Counted from the stretch's first letter, positions 46,053-55,337 are shown. The stretch is 64,000 bases of DNA from Motiliproteus sp036961355 (GCA_036961355.1 JBALVL010000017.1:1-64000), one strand, 5' to 3'. Numbers and translations are program-made. The notes: generated from the letters alone by a model not told the origin.

Positions 46053-46823
46053 CTAAACCGTCCCAAATAGCACTGCAGCACCTTCATAGCAGAGTTTGAG
46101 ACCCGTCATTGCCAGTAAGCCGTAACAACACAGATAGAACCAGCCATCGCTGATCCGGTGATGCAGATAAATTCCCAGCCAGACCCCTACAGGAGCCAAC
46201 GCCACTAGCCACAGCGAGGTCAGCAGATTGCCCGGCTGCAGCAAACCGAGCCAAGCATAGGGCAGCAACTTGACGTAATTAACCAGCGCAAAGAGCAGCA
46301 CCGTGGTGCCAACAAAAACACTCTTATCCAACCGCTGTGGCAGCAGGTAAATACTCAATGGCGGGCCACCGGCATGGACACTGAAACTACAAAACCCCGT
46401 CAGCGTGCCCCACAGCCCACCACCAAACAACGACCGACCTCGGGGCTCAGGCTGCCGTCTGCGGACTTTACTAGCCACAAATTGGCCGCAGAAAGCCACC
46501 GCCATCAACCCGATTGCCAGCTTGATATGGGCCTCACTCAGCAAACGGAAAGTCAGCGTCCCCAGCACCAGCCCCAATAACGCCGCCGGTATCAGAACCT
46601 TGAGATTGTCCTTATCAAAACGCCCCCGAAACCCCCAAACGCTGAACAGATCCATCACACAGAGTATCGGCAGCAAGATAGCCGCGGCCTGCACCGGCGG
46701 CACCGCCAATGACATCAACGGAACAGCCAGCAGTCCGAGCCCGCCACCAAAGCCTCCCTTGGAGATACCGACGATCAGCACTGCAGGAATCGCAACCAGA
46801 TAAAACAAAGGATCCAAAATCAT
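46053..46823 (-). CDS. TauE/SafE-family membrane exporter
   Basis: A 256-residue inner-membrane protein with about eight hydrophobic helices. The family repeat is visible as GISKGGFGGGLGLLAVPLMSL near the N-terminus and LFGGGLWGTLTGFCSFSVHAGGPPLS in the second half. TauE/SafE proteins carry sulfonates, sulfite or other organic anions. In this locus it may export an acidic intermediate or import one, but no substrate can be given. The ribosome site is weak. The TIM-barrel isomerase gene lies 73 bases upstream on the same strand. Confidence 0.85.
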   Translation of the reverse strand: MILDPLFYLVAIPAVLIVGISKGGFGGGLGLLAVPLMSLAVPPVQAAAILLPILCVMDLFSVWGFRGRFDKDNLKVLIPAALLGLVLGTLTFRLLSEAHIKLAIGLMAVAFCGQFVASKVRRRQPEPRGRSLFGGGLWGTLTGFCSFSVHAGGPPLSIYLLPQRLDKSVFVGTTVLLFALVNYVKLLPYAWLGLLQPGNLLTSLWLVALAPVGVWLGIYLHHRISDGWFYLCCYGLLAMTGLKLCYEGAAVLFGTV

Positions 46824-46896
46824 AATGTGTAACGGACCTAAAACTGTGTGATTACCACCAAATTAAAACCTTACAAAGGAGATAGTTTTATTCTTT

Positions 46897-47721
46897 TTAA
46901 AATAACGATTTCATACTTTCCAGCATCGTTTCAGCAACAAAATAATGGTCACCTTCCCACAGTTGATCATTGAGAAACTCGCCCGAATAAAACCCCTTAT
47001 AGCCAGTACTTTTAATTGCGTCGGCCCACTCTTGCAGTGGGATATCACCCTCACCCAATAGATACCCGCGCAGCAGTTTTTCATTAACCCAGGCCTGCCC
47101 AACGTCGGGCCTTTTTCCATCAGAAAGATGAACGTTATAGATCAATTCTTTATCGACTTTTGCCATATCTTCAGGCGTGGCACCACGGCATGACCAGAAG
47201 TGCCAAGTATCCAAAACAAAGGCAAAGTTATCTCGCCCCACCGCGTCGTGTAACCGATAATAGTCGCTGAGTTTAGCGATCGGGGTCCAAGCTGCACCCT
47301 CGTATTGGAAGCGAATACCGTGTTCCTTGCCAATATCAGCAATATGCTTAATATTTTGTGCGGTAATCTTAATATTGTCTTCCACGCTAAGACCGTTCAG
47401 CGCCTCAAAGGCATTGAGCTGAATCGTGGGAGCGCCAATATCACTGGCGAATAGACAGAGTGTCTCTACCTCTTTAAACACTTTCGCTTGTGTGGCTTTA
47501 TCAGTAGCTTCCACCGACCCTACAATATCGATAGCACTCGGTAGGATATTGGCTTTTTCCAGGTGCGTTTTATAATCTGCACTGCTAAAGCCGGCATTTA
47601 TATATCGCCATAGTTTATCTGTATGGATCTCTAGTCCTTGATAACCCGTTTCTTTTGCTAAGCGTATATCGCTCACTATATTGCTGTGCAGCGAGCACAT
47701 ACCATGCAGCGCAAAGTTCAT
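46897..47721 (-). CDS. Sugar phosphate isomerase/epimerase-type TIM barrel
   Basis: A 274-residue AP-endonuclease-2-fold protein (PF01261). The metal-site pattern of the family is present: EIHTDKLWRYI near residue 32, QYEGAAWTP near 145, VLDTWHFWSCRG near 180, YNVHLSDGKR near 207 and YSGEFLNDQLW near 250. Family members are epimerases, dehydratases, or lyases acting on 3-keto-glycosides. It is distinct from IolE. The ATG at 47721 has AAGGTG six bases upstream; the GTG at 47730 overlaps it. It is encoded between an orphan binding protein and TauE. The reaction is not known. Confidence 0.84.
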   Translation of the reverse strand: MNFALHGMCSLHSNIVSDIRLAKETGYQGLEIHTDKLWRYINAGFSSADYKTHLEKANILPSAIDIVGSVEATDKATQAKVFKEVETLCLFASDIGAPTIQLNAFEALNGLSVEDNIKITAQNIKHIADIGKEHGIRFQYEGAAWTPIAKLSDYYRLHDAVGRDNFAFVLDTWHFWSCRGATPEDMAKVDKELIYNVHLSDGKRPDVGQAWVNEKLLRGYLLGEGDIPLQEWADAIKSTGYKGFYSGEFLNDQLWEGDHYFVAETMLESMKSLF

Positions 47722-47912
47722 AGTTTTCACCTTGTAAAATTTAGTTCAATCTAGGTATAAGATCAGCCGCCGACCCAACGACGACCTCTTCACATCAATG
47801 GAGATCCAGCACCTGCTTGTTTCTCAAAACAGCGAACTGAAATAATTTCAAGCCTCTCGCGGCCGATCGATCAGAGCGCGATGCAGTCTGATCATGTTAT
47901 TCAGCAATGGCA

Positions 47913-48887
47913 TTAATCGTTAAGGGGACGAAGCAACTCCGATATTTCAGGATCTGCCCGATTTTCTCGATTGACCAGTAACGGTTCAAAAAGAGTGCGG
48001 GCGGAAATCGAATTACCTCTCAGCAGATTAACTACCGTTTCAACACCCTGATAACCCATAAGGTACTGACGCTGAATAAACAGGGCGTCCAGGTAATGCT
48101 CATCGAGAGCACGCAGTAACCGTGGGTTATAATCCATCCCAATCACCTTAATCTGCCCCTGCATCCCCCGACTCTTGAGCGCTAGCACCAAGCCTTCGGT
48201 GGAGGATTCATCGGGGGTAAACACCCCTTGTGCATCGGGGTATCTGTCCAACAGTCGATGAGCACTGCGCGCGGCAGATCCCAAACTGACACCGGCGTAA
48301 GCCTCGCCAATAACCTCGATACCGCTACCTTTAAGCCTGTCGATAAAGCCCTGCTCTCGCTGATCGGTAGAGGCGCTACCCGCATGAAAGCGAAACAGCA
48401 ACACCCGCCCTTTGCCGCCCAACAATCGGAGCATCTCCTCTGCAGCCAAGGTACCGACACGGTAATTATCCGTGGCGATGAAGCTATCGTAATCGCTTCC
48501 CTGCTGCGTAGAATCGATAATAACCGTCCGCACGCCCCGCGCACGCACCTGCTGTAGCAGCTCGGTATGCATGCTCTCATCGCCCGGAGCCAGGACAATC
48601 CCCTGATAGCCGTTATCGAGAGCACTACGAATTAACTGCCCTTGAGCTTGGCGATTATCTTCGTCGCCGGGACCGCGAAAGGTGACCGTCACACCGAGAT
48701 CCCGGCCGGCCTGCTCTGCACCGCGCTGGACAATTTTCCAATACTGATTGGACATACCCTTGGGTATGACGAACACCTTTAGAGGCAACTCCATCGCCGC
48801 CAAGGGCATAGACCACAGAATTCCAATGAACAGCGCTGCCAACAGTGAGGTTAGCAGTCCAATTGACAGCGTTACCTTGCGATGCAT
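47913..48887 (-). CDS. Orphan periplasmic sugar-binding protein
   Basis: A 324-residue protein of the ribose-binding/LacI-like periplasmic fold (Peripla_BP_4). The N-terminus (HRKVTLSIGLLTSLLAALFIGI) is a signal peptide or anchor. The ligand-domain blocks are KVFVIPKGMSNQYWK, GIVLAPGDES, IDSTQQGSDYDSFIATDNY and GVFTPDESSTEGLVLALK. GGGAGGT lies just before the ATG at 48887. It is downstream of the IolG-like gene, separate from the full importer at 50053-53199 that has its own binding protein. It may be a second ligand specificity for that importer or a sensor input. Confidence 0.85.
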   Translation of the reverse strand: MHRKVTLSIGLLTSLLAALFIGILWSMPLAAMELPLKVFVIPKGMSNQYWKIVQRGAEQAGRDLGVTVTFRGPGDEDNRQAQGQLIRSALDNGYQGIVLAPGDESMHTELLQQVRARGVRTVIIDSTQQGSDYDSFIATDNYRVGTLAAEEMLRLLGGKGRVLLFRFHAGSASTDQREQGFIDRLKGSGIEVIGEAYAGVSLGSAARSAHRLLDRYPDAQGVFTPDESSTEGLVLALKSRGMQGQIKVIGMDYNPRLLRALDEHYLDALFIQRQYLMGYQGVETVVNLLRGNSISARTLFEPLLVNRENRADPEISELLRPLND

Positions 48888-48918
48888 AGGACCTCCCAAG
48901 TAAGCACTGAAGCCAGGA

Positions 48919-49917
48919 TCAGACGTCCAGCGTCACAGCCTCTCCGGTCTCCAATGCCTGCTGAGCGGCGTCGGCAAGACGCTGGGCACGCAGACCATCC
49001 TCAAAGCTGGGTGTTACCGGCCGCCCCTGCTGTAGCGCCTCGACAAAACCATTAAGCTGCAAAGCGTAAGCCTGCTGATAGCGATCGATAAAGAAATCAA
49101 ACAACGGCTCCTGCTGGCCAGTGCTTTGCGCCGAATAACGGGTCAGGCCATTGGGTCGGGGGTTATCAGACAGCAACATCCCATCAGAACCGAAGGCCTC
49201 TATCCGCTGGTCGTAACCGTATGCCGAACGGCGCGAACAGTTGATATGGATTAGTTTCCCCGAAGCGGTTTTCATGATGATCATGGCACTGTCAACGTCA
49301 CCGATCTCCGCCACCTGTGGGTCGACCAGAGCACTACCCATCACTTGTATTTCAACCGGCTCTTCGCCAAGAATAAAACGGGCGATATCAAAATCATGAA
49401 TCGCCATATCGCGGAACAATCCGCCAGATACCTTAAGGTAATCGAGCGGCGCCAAGCCAGGATCACGACTGGTGATAATCAGCTGCTCTAAACTACCCAA
49501 CTCGCCTGCAGCAACCGCCTCTCGCAGTGCACTATGGCCTGAATCGAAGCGGCGATTAAAGCCAATCTGGATCGGTACACCGTAATCCTTGATCTGATCC
49601 CAGCAGCGCTCAACGATCTGAGTGTCTAGATCTATAGGCTTCTCACACAATATCGCCTTACCCGCTTTGGCGGCAGCAATCAGTAATCCAACATGCGTAT
49701 CAGTACTGGTGGCAATCAACACCGCCTGCACCCGATCATCATTTAGCACTTGCTCGATCGACTCCGCAGCGATAGCACCGTGCTTTTCGGCGGTCGAACT
49801 GGCAGCCGGTTGATAGTTGTCGTATACGTACAGCAGCTCAGCCTGAGGGTGCGCGGCAATGTAATCGGCATGCATTTTACCAATACGCCCGGCACCAAAT
49901 AGAGCAAATCCAATCAT
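48919..49917 (-). CDS. iolG: Inositol 2-dehydrogenase IolG-like
   Basis: A 332-residue Gfo/Idh/MocA dehydrogenase of typical IolG length. Rossmann motif ALFGAGRIGKMHADYIAAHP begins the protein, EKPIDL lies near residue 93 and the active-site DMAIHDFDIARF (Asp and His as in IolG) near 169. IolG oxidises myo-inositol to scyllo-inosose with NAD. The frame reaches 49977, but the ATG at 49917 gives the family start. It is downstream of a sugar importer and its binding protein, as an inositol uptake and oxidation unit. D-chiro or scyllo isomers remain possible substrates. Confidence 0.87.
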   Translation of the reverse strand: MIGFALFGAGRIGKMHADYIAAHPQAELLYVYDNYQPAASSTAEKHGAIAAESIEQVLNDDRVQAVLIATSTDTHVGLLIAAAKAGKAILCEKPIDLDTQIVERCWDQIKDYGVPIQIGFNRRFDSGHSALREAVAAGELGSLEQLIITSRDPGLAPLDYLKVSGGLFRDMAIHDFDIARFILGEEPVEIQVMGSALVDPQVAEIGDVDSAMIIMKTASGKLIHINCSRRSAYGYDQRIEAFGSDGMLLSDNPRPNGLTRYSAQSTGQQEPLFDFFIDRYQQAYALQLNGFVEALQQGRPVTPSFEDGLRAQRLADAAQQALETGEAVTLDV

Positions 49918-50052
49918 GGTTATCCCTACAGCCTCTCGGCTTTTCTCAACGATTTTAAGCAACAAACCCCCGGCCACTAAAGCAACCGAGGGCAGTCTGT
50001 GCTAACAATAAAAGATCACAGTCAGCGAATAAGACTGAACTGTCACATCAAC

Positions 50053-51048
50053 TTAACGGTGAACACCTGCCTCTTCTTTAACAATCGCCAGGTTTGCTTT
50101 GGTAACAAAACCAGGACCGGTATTCACATGGTCGGGAATTCCGATACCGTAGCGACTCTTAAGCGTCAGAGCCATAATAGGAAGGTATCCCTGTAAGTAC
50201 GGCTGCTGATCGATTGCCCACTTAATCGTTCCGGCCTCGATTGCAGTGGCGATATCAGCACTTAGATCGAAGGTGCCAAAATAGATTTTTCCGCTCAGGC
50301 GCATCTTATCCAGCAACCGAATAGTCGGATCTGCAGACGCAGGCCCCAAGGTCAGAATGGCTTCGGTATTTGGGTTCTTACGCAGGTAAGCCTGCACACG
50401 CTTGGCAATATCAGTTGGATCCTGCCCTGAGTCGATCATCTGGGAATCACCGCCCAGCTCAACGCCTAAGCCCGCAGCAAATCCCTGACAACGCTCAACC
50501 GAAGCGGCGTTAGTAAAGTAGTGATTCACACAAAGGAAATTCTTGATACCGTCTTTCTTGGCAAGTTTACCGGCTCCGAAGCCTGCATCGTATTCGGGTT
50601 GGCCAACATGAAAATCAGCACCTAAAGCCTCACTCTGCTCATGGCTACCGGAATTAATCGTGATCACCGGAATGCCTTTCTTGACGGCACTGGCGATGGC
50701 TGGCTTCAAAACGTCAAAATCAGCAATAGACACGACAATCCCATCAGGGTTGGTTGCCGCCGCTTGTTGCACAAGCCGCGCCATATCCGCCAGGTCTCCA
50801 GTGGAGGGGTTGCGGTAATCTACTTTGACCTTAAAGTCCCGCTCTGCATCTTTAACCGCCGTCTTAACGGTGTTCCACCAGGAGTCGCTGTCCGGTGCGT
50901 GTGAGATCAACACGTAATGCTCATCTCCGGCACTGGCTGTCATCGGTGCCGCAACCAAGCCCATGGCTATCGTTGCGGTCAACGCGACTCCTGCGACTTT
51001 CTTCACCATTGAGGCTTTGCTAGCCACGTTGATTAAATTTAGTTTCAT
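50053..51048 (-). CDS. Periplasmic sugar-binding protein (inositol-type importer)
   Basis: A 331-residue periplasmic binding protein. The signal peptide ends near residue 40 (TIAMGLVAAPMTASAG). The mature part carries YVLISHAPDSDSWWNTVK, GIVVSIADFDVLKPAI, NHYFTNAASVERCQGF and the C-terminal PYLQGYLPIMAL segment. It feeds the ATPase and permease encoded upstream in the same operon (FrcBCA-like). GGAG precedes the ATG. Inositol or fructose are typical ligands of this group; the adjacent IolG suggests inositol. Confidence 0.91.
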   Translation of the reverse strand: MKLNLINVASKASMVKKVAGVALTATIAMGLVAAPMTASAGDEHYVLISHAPDSDSWWNTVKTAVKDAERDFKVKVDYRNPSTGDLADMARLVQQAAATNPDGIVVSIADFDVLKPAIASAVKKGIPVITINSGSHEQSEALGADFHVGQPEYDAGFGAGKLAKKDGIKNFLCVNHYFTNAASVERCQGFAAGLGVELGGDSQMIDSGQDPTDIAKRVQAYLRKNPNTEAILTLGPASADPTIRLLDKMRLSGKIYFGTFDLSADIATAIEAGTIKWAIDQQPYLQGYLPIMALTLKSRYGIGIPDHVNTGPGFVTKANLAIVKEEAGVHR

Positions 51049-51124
51049 ATGAACTCCAGTCTATTTATTTTTGTGTTGCTGGTTTAACCCGACAGTATTC
51101 GCTGACGGGGTGAGATAACGCGCA

Positions 51125-52024
51125 CTAAGAGTGGGCGTGAACTTTTTTGGCCTCTTCCCCAATAGCGTCAGCGATGGAATGCTCGGCAGCCGCAGCGGCT
51201 TCTAACGAACTGGAGTGAGTCCCGGTCGCTACAACATCATCGGCGCGGGCAAATTCTTCCAACTCGGCCTGCAGCTCATCCATCTCTTGACCGCCCGCCA
51301 TCATCTCGAGCACCTCTTCACGGGTAACATCCGATTTAAGGAACGACCCCAGGCTGCCGCCCCGATTGAGCAGGGTAAAACGGTCAGCTACCGGGAAGGC
51401 ATGGTGAACGTTATGGGTAATCAAAATCACCGCCAAACCTTTCGCCTTGGCACGTGCAACAACTTTAAGCACGTTAGCCGACTGCTTGACCCCCAGGGCC
51501 GCAGTTGGCTCATCCAGGATCAGTACCTTGGCACCGAAATGGATAGCACGTGCAATAGCCAGGCACTGCTTCTCGCCGCCAGACATGGTACCGATCGCCT
51601 GCTCAGGGTTACGCACATTGATGCCCATCTCGGCTAAACCCGCACGGGCGATCTCATTAGCATTTTTCGAGTCAAAGACGTTAAAGGGACCCCATTTCTT
51701 GGTCAGCTCACGACCCATAAAGAAATTTCGCGTGACACTCATCAGCGGCACCAAAGCCAAATCCTGATAAACCGTGGCAATACCGGCATCAAGCGCGTCC
51801 CGAGGCGAGTCAAACTCCACCGGCGCACCATTCAGAAAAAACTCTCCTTCGCTGGGCTTATGAACACCAGCTAGGGTCTTGATCAGAGTGGACTTGCCTG
51901 CACCGTTGTCACCAAGCAGACAGTGCACTTCGCCAAGCTTGACCTTCATATCTATATCTTTCAGAGCGATCACGGAACCGAAGTAACGACTGACCTTTTT
52001 TAATTCAAGAATGAACTCACTCAT
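51125..52024 (-). CDS. Sugar ABC transporter ATPase, single domain (FrcA-like)
   Basis: A 299-residue single-domain ATPase. Walker A GDNGAGKSTL near residue 38, signature MSGGEKQCLAIAR near 140, Walker B VLILDEPTAAL near 162 and the switch His in LITHNVHHA near 195. Unlike the 520-residue RbsA type in the other importer, it holds one nucleotide domain and acts as a dimer, as in FrcA. The final 40 residues form a variable tail. GGAAGG precedes the ATG. It is in an operon with the permease and binding protein. Confidence 0.93.
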   Translation of the reverse strand: MSEFILELKKVSRYFGSVIALKDIDMKVKLGEVHCLLGDNGAGKSTLIKTLAGVHKPSEGEFFLNGAPVEFDSPRDALDAGIATVYQDLALVPLMSVTRNFFMGRELTKKWGPFNVFDSKNANEIARAGLAEMGINVRNPEQAIGTMSGGEKQCLAIARAIHFGAKVLILDEPTAALGVKQSANVLKVVARAKAKGLAVILITHNVHHAFPVADRFTLLNRGGSLGSFLKSDVTREEVLEMMAGGQEMDELQAELEEFARADDVVATGTHSSSLEAAAAAEHSIADAIGEEAKKVHAHS

Positions 52025-52059
52025 GATTTTCCTTCCTTATTATTCTGGTGTTGGTCGGA

Positions 52060-53199
52060 TTAACGGGCTTCGGTCACACGCTTGCGAATGTAGTTGTTAA
52101 ACAGCACCGCGATCAGCAGCATCAAACCGAGAAACACCCGGAACCAATCAGAGTCGATACCGGTAAAGAAAATGCCCTGCTGTACCACACCAAAAATAAG
52201 AGCACCTAAGCAGGCACCAATCACAGTGCCATAACCACCGGTCAGCAACGCGCCACCGATAACCACGGCGATGATCGCTTCAAACTCTTTCAACATGCCT
52301 CGGTCAGCCGCAGCGGAGCCGAACTCGAACACCTGACAGGAGGCATAAACAGTCGCCACAAAAGCAGTAAACACGAACAGTAGAATTTTGACCTTATCGA
52401 CTGGAACACCGACATTTTTGGCGGCTTTATTGTCACCGCCGGTAGCGAAAATCCAGTTACCAAACGGGGTGCGCAGCAATACAAAACCAGCGACAATCGC
52501 CAACACAACCCACCAGACCACTACTGCCGGAATACCAGGTACGTAGGGTGTACCGTCAGAAAAGGTATCGAGCATGCCCATATCAGCGAACCACTGAAAT
52601 AACCCGGTGCCGAAAGTACCGCCGAACAGTGGCGCCAGCCAATCATTCTCTGCGACCTCTTTGACACCACTAATGATGGTCTTGTTGGTTAGTAGAATTG
52701 ACAGAGCGATGGTCAAACCGCGCAAGATAAACAGGAAGGCCAGCGAGACAATAAAGGACGGTAGTCCGGTTCTCACCACGGTGTAACCGATCAAAGCACC
52801 GATAGACATCGCACCAGCAAAGGCGAACACAATGCTAAGCCAAACCGGCCAGCCCCAGTGCACCGCCGGGATGGCGATCATCATCCCGGCAAAGCCGATC
52901 ATGGAGCCGATCGACAGATCGAACTCACCGGCGATCATCAACAAACAGGCACCGATGGCGAGAACACCCAACTGTGCCGAGACAACAGTCCAGTTCATCA
53001 CACCTTCGGAGTTGAACATGCCAGAATCACCGGCCACCATCGCAAAGAAAAGGAAAACAAGAACAACACCCGACGCGGAACCTAACTCAGGCCGGTTAAG
53101 AAGGTTTTGGATCACAGAAACGTCGCGTACACGCTCATCTCCGGAGGGAACAACATCAGCTTCCTTGTTAGGCACTGGACTGGATATAGTATTGCTCAC
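52060..53199 (-). CDS. Sugar ABC transporter permease (FrcC-like)
   Basis: A 379-residue inner-membrane permease with about ten hydrophobic helices. The permease signatures GACLLMIAGEFDLSIGS near residue 85 and IAVVIGGALLTGGYGT near 325 are clear. The frame runs to an ATG at 53259, but the GTG at 53199 has AGAGGT six bases upstream and gives the start SNTISSPVPNKE, so GTG is preferred. It leads the operon permease, ATPase, binding protein, iolG and orphan binding protein. An imperfect dyad lies 40 bases upstream. Confidence 0.91.
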   Translation of the reverse strand: MSNTISSPVPNKEADVVPSGDERVRDVSVIQNLLNRPELGSASGVVLVFLFFAMVAGDSGMFNSEGVMNWTVVSAQLGVLAIGACLLMIAGEFDLSIGSMIGFAGMMIAIPAVHWGWPVWLSIVFAFAGAMSIGALIGYTVVRTGLPSFIVSLAFLFILRGLTIALSILLTNKTIISGVKEVAENDWLAPLFGGTFGTGLFQWFADMGMLDTFSDGTPYVPGIPAVVVWWVVLAIVAGFVLLRTPFGNWIFATGGDNKAAKNVGVPVDKVKILLFVFTAFVATVYASCQVFEFGSAAADRGMLKEFEAIIAVVIGGALLTGGYGTVIGACLGALIFGVVQQGIFFTGIDSDWFRVFLGLMLLIAVLFNNYIRKRVTEAR

Positions 53200-53238
53200 T
53201 AAGACACCTCTTCGTTTGTATTTATTATTTTCAGGACC

Positions 53239-53258
53239 TGCGCTCTTGCATGAGCACA
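53239..53258 (-). promoter_or_regulatory. Imperfect dyad before the FrcC-like operon
   Basis: TGCGCTC and GAGCACA form a 6-of-7 dyad around TTGCAT, about 40 bases before the chosen GTG start. An operator role is plausible by place only. Confidence 0.3.
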
Positions 53259-53893
53259 AACCCTATTTTGTTATTTTCTACCTTTTACTACCGGCTGTTT
53301 TCGTGAGGAAAGCTCACTACAAGCACTATTTAACGGTTCCTATTTCGCCTCACACCAAGCAATGCAATGGCGCCAGATGTAAGACATAGAGTTACTGTAC
53401 CCAATAGCCTTTCCCATATTAATAGCTTCGCCTACTAAACACATTTGTAAAACTACTGTGTAAGCATTAGTCAAACAGCTCGAAAACAGCTCCATTTGTC
53501 GGCTGAAAATCTCTGTTTCTCCCCCATCGACCGATCGTGAGCTTTTAGGCTGAACGGTCAATCGACAAAGAATATTGAGCAATTTTTCTCCTGATCTAGT
53601 TCTCCCCATGAGAAATATCACCCGCTTAACAGAATCTGTCCGAACCTGTGCTTATGCGCTGCAGCGCCGTACCGGCTGATAAATCTTAATGAATTAAACA
53701 GGTAGTCAGACCGGACTCCGATACATTACCAATCGACAAGACAGGATATAAAACACTACTGGGGATGCGAACCAGGAAGACTGGGTATTGCCATCCAGGC
53801 TGTTAACACAAAATTTAGACAACAAACCCGAACACCTGTTCTTTAACCTCATTAAAGACTGAGTCAACAGCGGCGGTCATGTATGTATGTAAA

Positions 53894-54313
53894 CTACGCG
53901 CTGCGAAAAGGCGCAGCGTATTCTATCTGTGCGAACGAATTGCCCTTTGCGTGAAATCGCATAGTAAATTTCGAACAGCCCACAAGCAGATCGCCATGCC
54001 AGCCCCCAAAGAGATTTGGTGGCGACCGGACCTCGGTATTAGTAGCTATTCGACCGATGACCGGCATATCCGTAAGATCAACGGCCCGCAGCTCAACATG
54101 CTGCGTATCGAGCGGATTCTCGGCACAGGTAACAGCGCCAATCCGTTTATGAGAGGAGTAAAGCCATACTATCAGAAAGGGTAACAAACCTAAAAACCAG
54201 GATATGAAGGTCTTTAACCAAGCACCATCGACCTTGCGTCGAATCGAGATGCCGTGACCGTACCTGCAAGGATATGCTGCAGAGAGACGAACAAGTAGGC
54301 AAACACCGATCAA
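53894..54313 (-). CDS. Hypothetical protein, doubtful
   Basis: A 139-residue frame with one likely membrane segment (FISWFLGLLPFLIVWLYSS near residue 36) followed by a soluble part. No ribosome site is evident and the start is not an obvious ATG. The composition is not clearly that of a chance frame, so it may be an eroded gene, but no family is recognised. Confidence 0.22.
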   Translation of the reverse strand: MIGVCLLVRLSAAYPCRYGHGISIRRKVDGAWLKTFISWFLGLLPFLIVWLYSSHKRIGAVTCAENPLDTQHVELRAVDLTDMPVIGRIATNTEVRSPPNLFGGWHGDLLVGCSKFTMRFHAKGNSFAQIEYAAPFRSA

Positions 54314-54463
54314 GGGACAGCGTTTATGACGCAGTAGCTATCAATGAACCTCCGCACTTCCCTGTCACGGAAGAGAATGGGATTAACTCGCCAACACATC
54401 GGTAAAAGTTAATGTTACGCGGTGTTTAATAAGCCTACGCCTATCAAACCGGGCAGCGCGTAT

Positions 54464-54491
54464 ACAAAAAAAGCCGCTATTAAGCGGCCTT
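54464..54491 (-). terminator. ssb intrinsic terminator
   Basis: GCCGCT pairs with AGCGGC around ATTA, and on the minus strand seven T follow. It lies about 40 bases after the ssb stop. Confidence 0.88.
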
Positions 54492-54526
54492 CAAGGATAT
54501 TCTTTACATTTTACATCACCTGTTCA

Positions 54527-55126
54527 CTAGAACGGGATATCGTCGTCAAAGTCATCGAAGCCGGCAGCAGGCTGTTTAGGCGCGGCTTGCGGTGCCGGTG
54601 CAGCTTGTTGCGGCGCGTAGCCAGCCTGCGGAGCCTGTTGCTGTTGCTGTTGCTGTTGCTGCTGGCGAGGTTGCTGCTGAGGCGCCGCTTGCTGCGCAGG
54701 TGCTGGCTGCTGATAAGACGGCTGCTGCGCCGGAGCTTGCTGCTGGGTCGAAGCTTGTTGATAACCCCCGCCCTGCTGCTGGTCACCACCGCGTCCGTCA
54801 AGCATCTGCATCTGATCGGACACTATTTCGGTAGTGTAACGATCCTGACCGTCCTGCCCCTGCCACTTACGAGTGCGCAACGCGCCTTCAAGGTAAACTT
54901 TGGAGCCTTTACGCAGATACTGACCGGCGATCTCCGCTAACTTATTGAAGAACACCACCCGGTGCCATTCAGTACGCTCTTGCTGCTGACCGGTCTGCTT
55001 ATCCTTCCAGCTCTCGGAAGTTGCAATAGTCACGTTGGTTACAGCATTGCCGTTGGGCATATAACGCACTTCGGGATCCTGACCCAAGTTGCCGATCAGA
55101 ATGACTTTATTGACTCCACGTGCCAT
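54527..55126 (-). CDS. ssb: Single-stranded DNA-binding protein SSB
   Basis: A 199-residue SSB. The OB fold covers residues 1-112 (GVNKVILIGNLGQDPEVRYM, then EWHRVVFFNKLAEIAGQYL and the KVYLEG strand). A long disordered linker rich in Gln, Ala and Pro (about 115-185) includes a nine-Gln run. The acidic tip DDFDDDIPF binds partner proteins in replication and repair. It is divergent from uvrA with a 211-base spacer, a common gammaproteobacterial layout. The Gln-rich linker makes the opposite strand look like a long Leu/Arg open frame. Confidence 0.97.
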   Translation of the reverse strand: MARGVNKVILIGNLGQDPEVRYMPNGNAVTNVTIATSESWKDKQTGQQQERTEWHRVVFFNKLAEIAGQYLRKGSKVYLEGALRTRKWQGQDGQDRYTTEIVSDQMQMLDGRGGDQQQGGGYQQASTQQQAPAQQPSYQQPAPAQQAAPQQQPRQQQQQQQQQQAPQAGYAPQQAAPAPQAAPKQPAAGFDDFDDDIPF

Positions 55127-55229
55127 CGGTTTTCTCTACTTTAAATGATTAATGGACCTGCCTGTCTACCATCCTGAACGACACTGGCAGCAGATATTAA
55201 GCGATTTAGAATACCATAACTGGATAAGG

Positions 55230-55249
55230 TTGCAGCCTTCGGGCTGCGA
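55230..55249 (+). promoter_or_regulatory. UUCG tetraloop hairpin in the ssb/uvrA spacer
   Basis: GCAGCC-TTCG-GGCTGC forms a perfect, very stable tetraloop hairpin, with one more wobble pair and one A-T pair possible. It precedes TGTTTTCTCT and then the -10 box of uvrA, so it lies upstream of the uvrA transcript start and may end or insulate a transcript from the ssb side. Confidence 0.5.
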
Positions 55250-55277
55250 ATGTTTTCTCTGATCGAAGCAGTGTCTA

Positions 55278-55283
55278 TATAAT
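55278..55283 (+). promoter_or_regulatory. uvrA -10 box
   Basis: A perfect TATAAT 55 bases before the uvrA ATG. The -35 partner is weak. A CTG-N10-CAG pattern at about 55220-55235 only loosely fits LexA. Confidence 0.45.
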
Positions 55284-55337
55284 GGTCGGTTCGATTCGCG
55301 GTAACAGGCTACCGATAACGGTTAGCCAGAGGTAAAC

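Larger units (their letters stand above)
53260..54526. other. Gene-poor interval between the catabolic region and ssb
   Basis: About 1270 bases. It holds one doubtful minus-strand frame (53894-54313), a 7-bp hairpin CGCTGCG/CGCAGCG at 53899-53918 and the ssb terminator. The rest shows no coding signal, repeat or RNA gene that I can recognise. This is the boundary between accessory catabolic genes and the essential block. Confidence 0.5.

Noticed and set aside
54422..54940. A Leu/Arg-rich 172-codon frame opposite ssb, looking like a repeat protein
   Set aside because: It is the complement of the Gln-rich SSB linker (CAG/CAA repeats read as CTG/TTG).
55218..55235. LexA box in the ssb/uvrA spacer
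   Set aside because: CTG-N10-CAG is present, but the key T and A next to the trinucleotides are missing (CTGG...GCAG), so the match is too weak.
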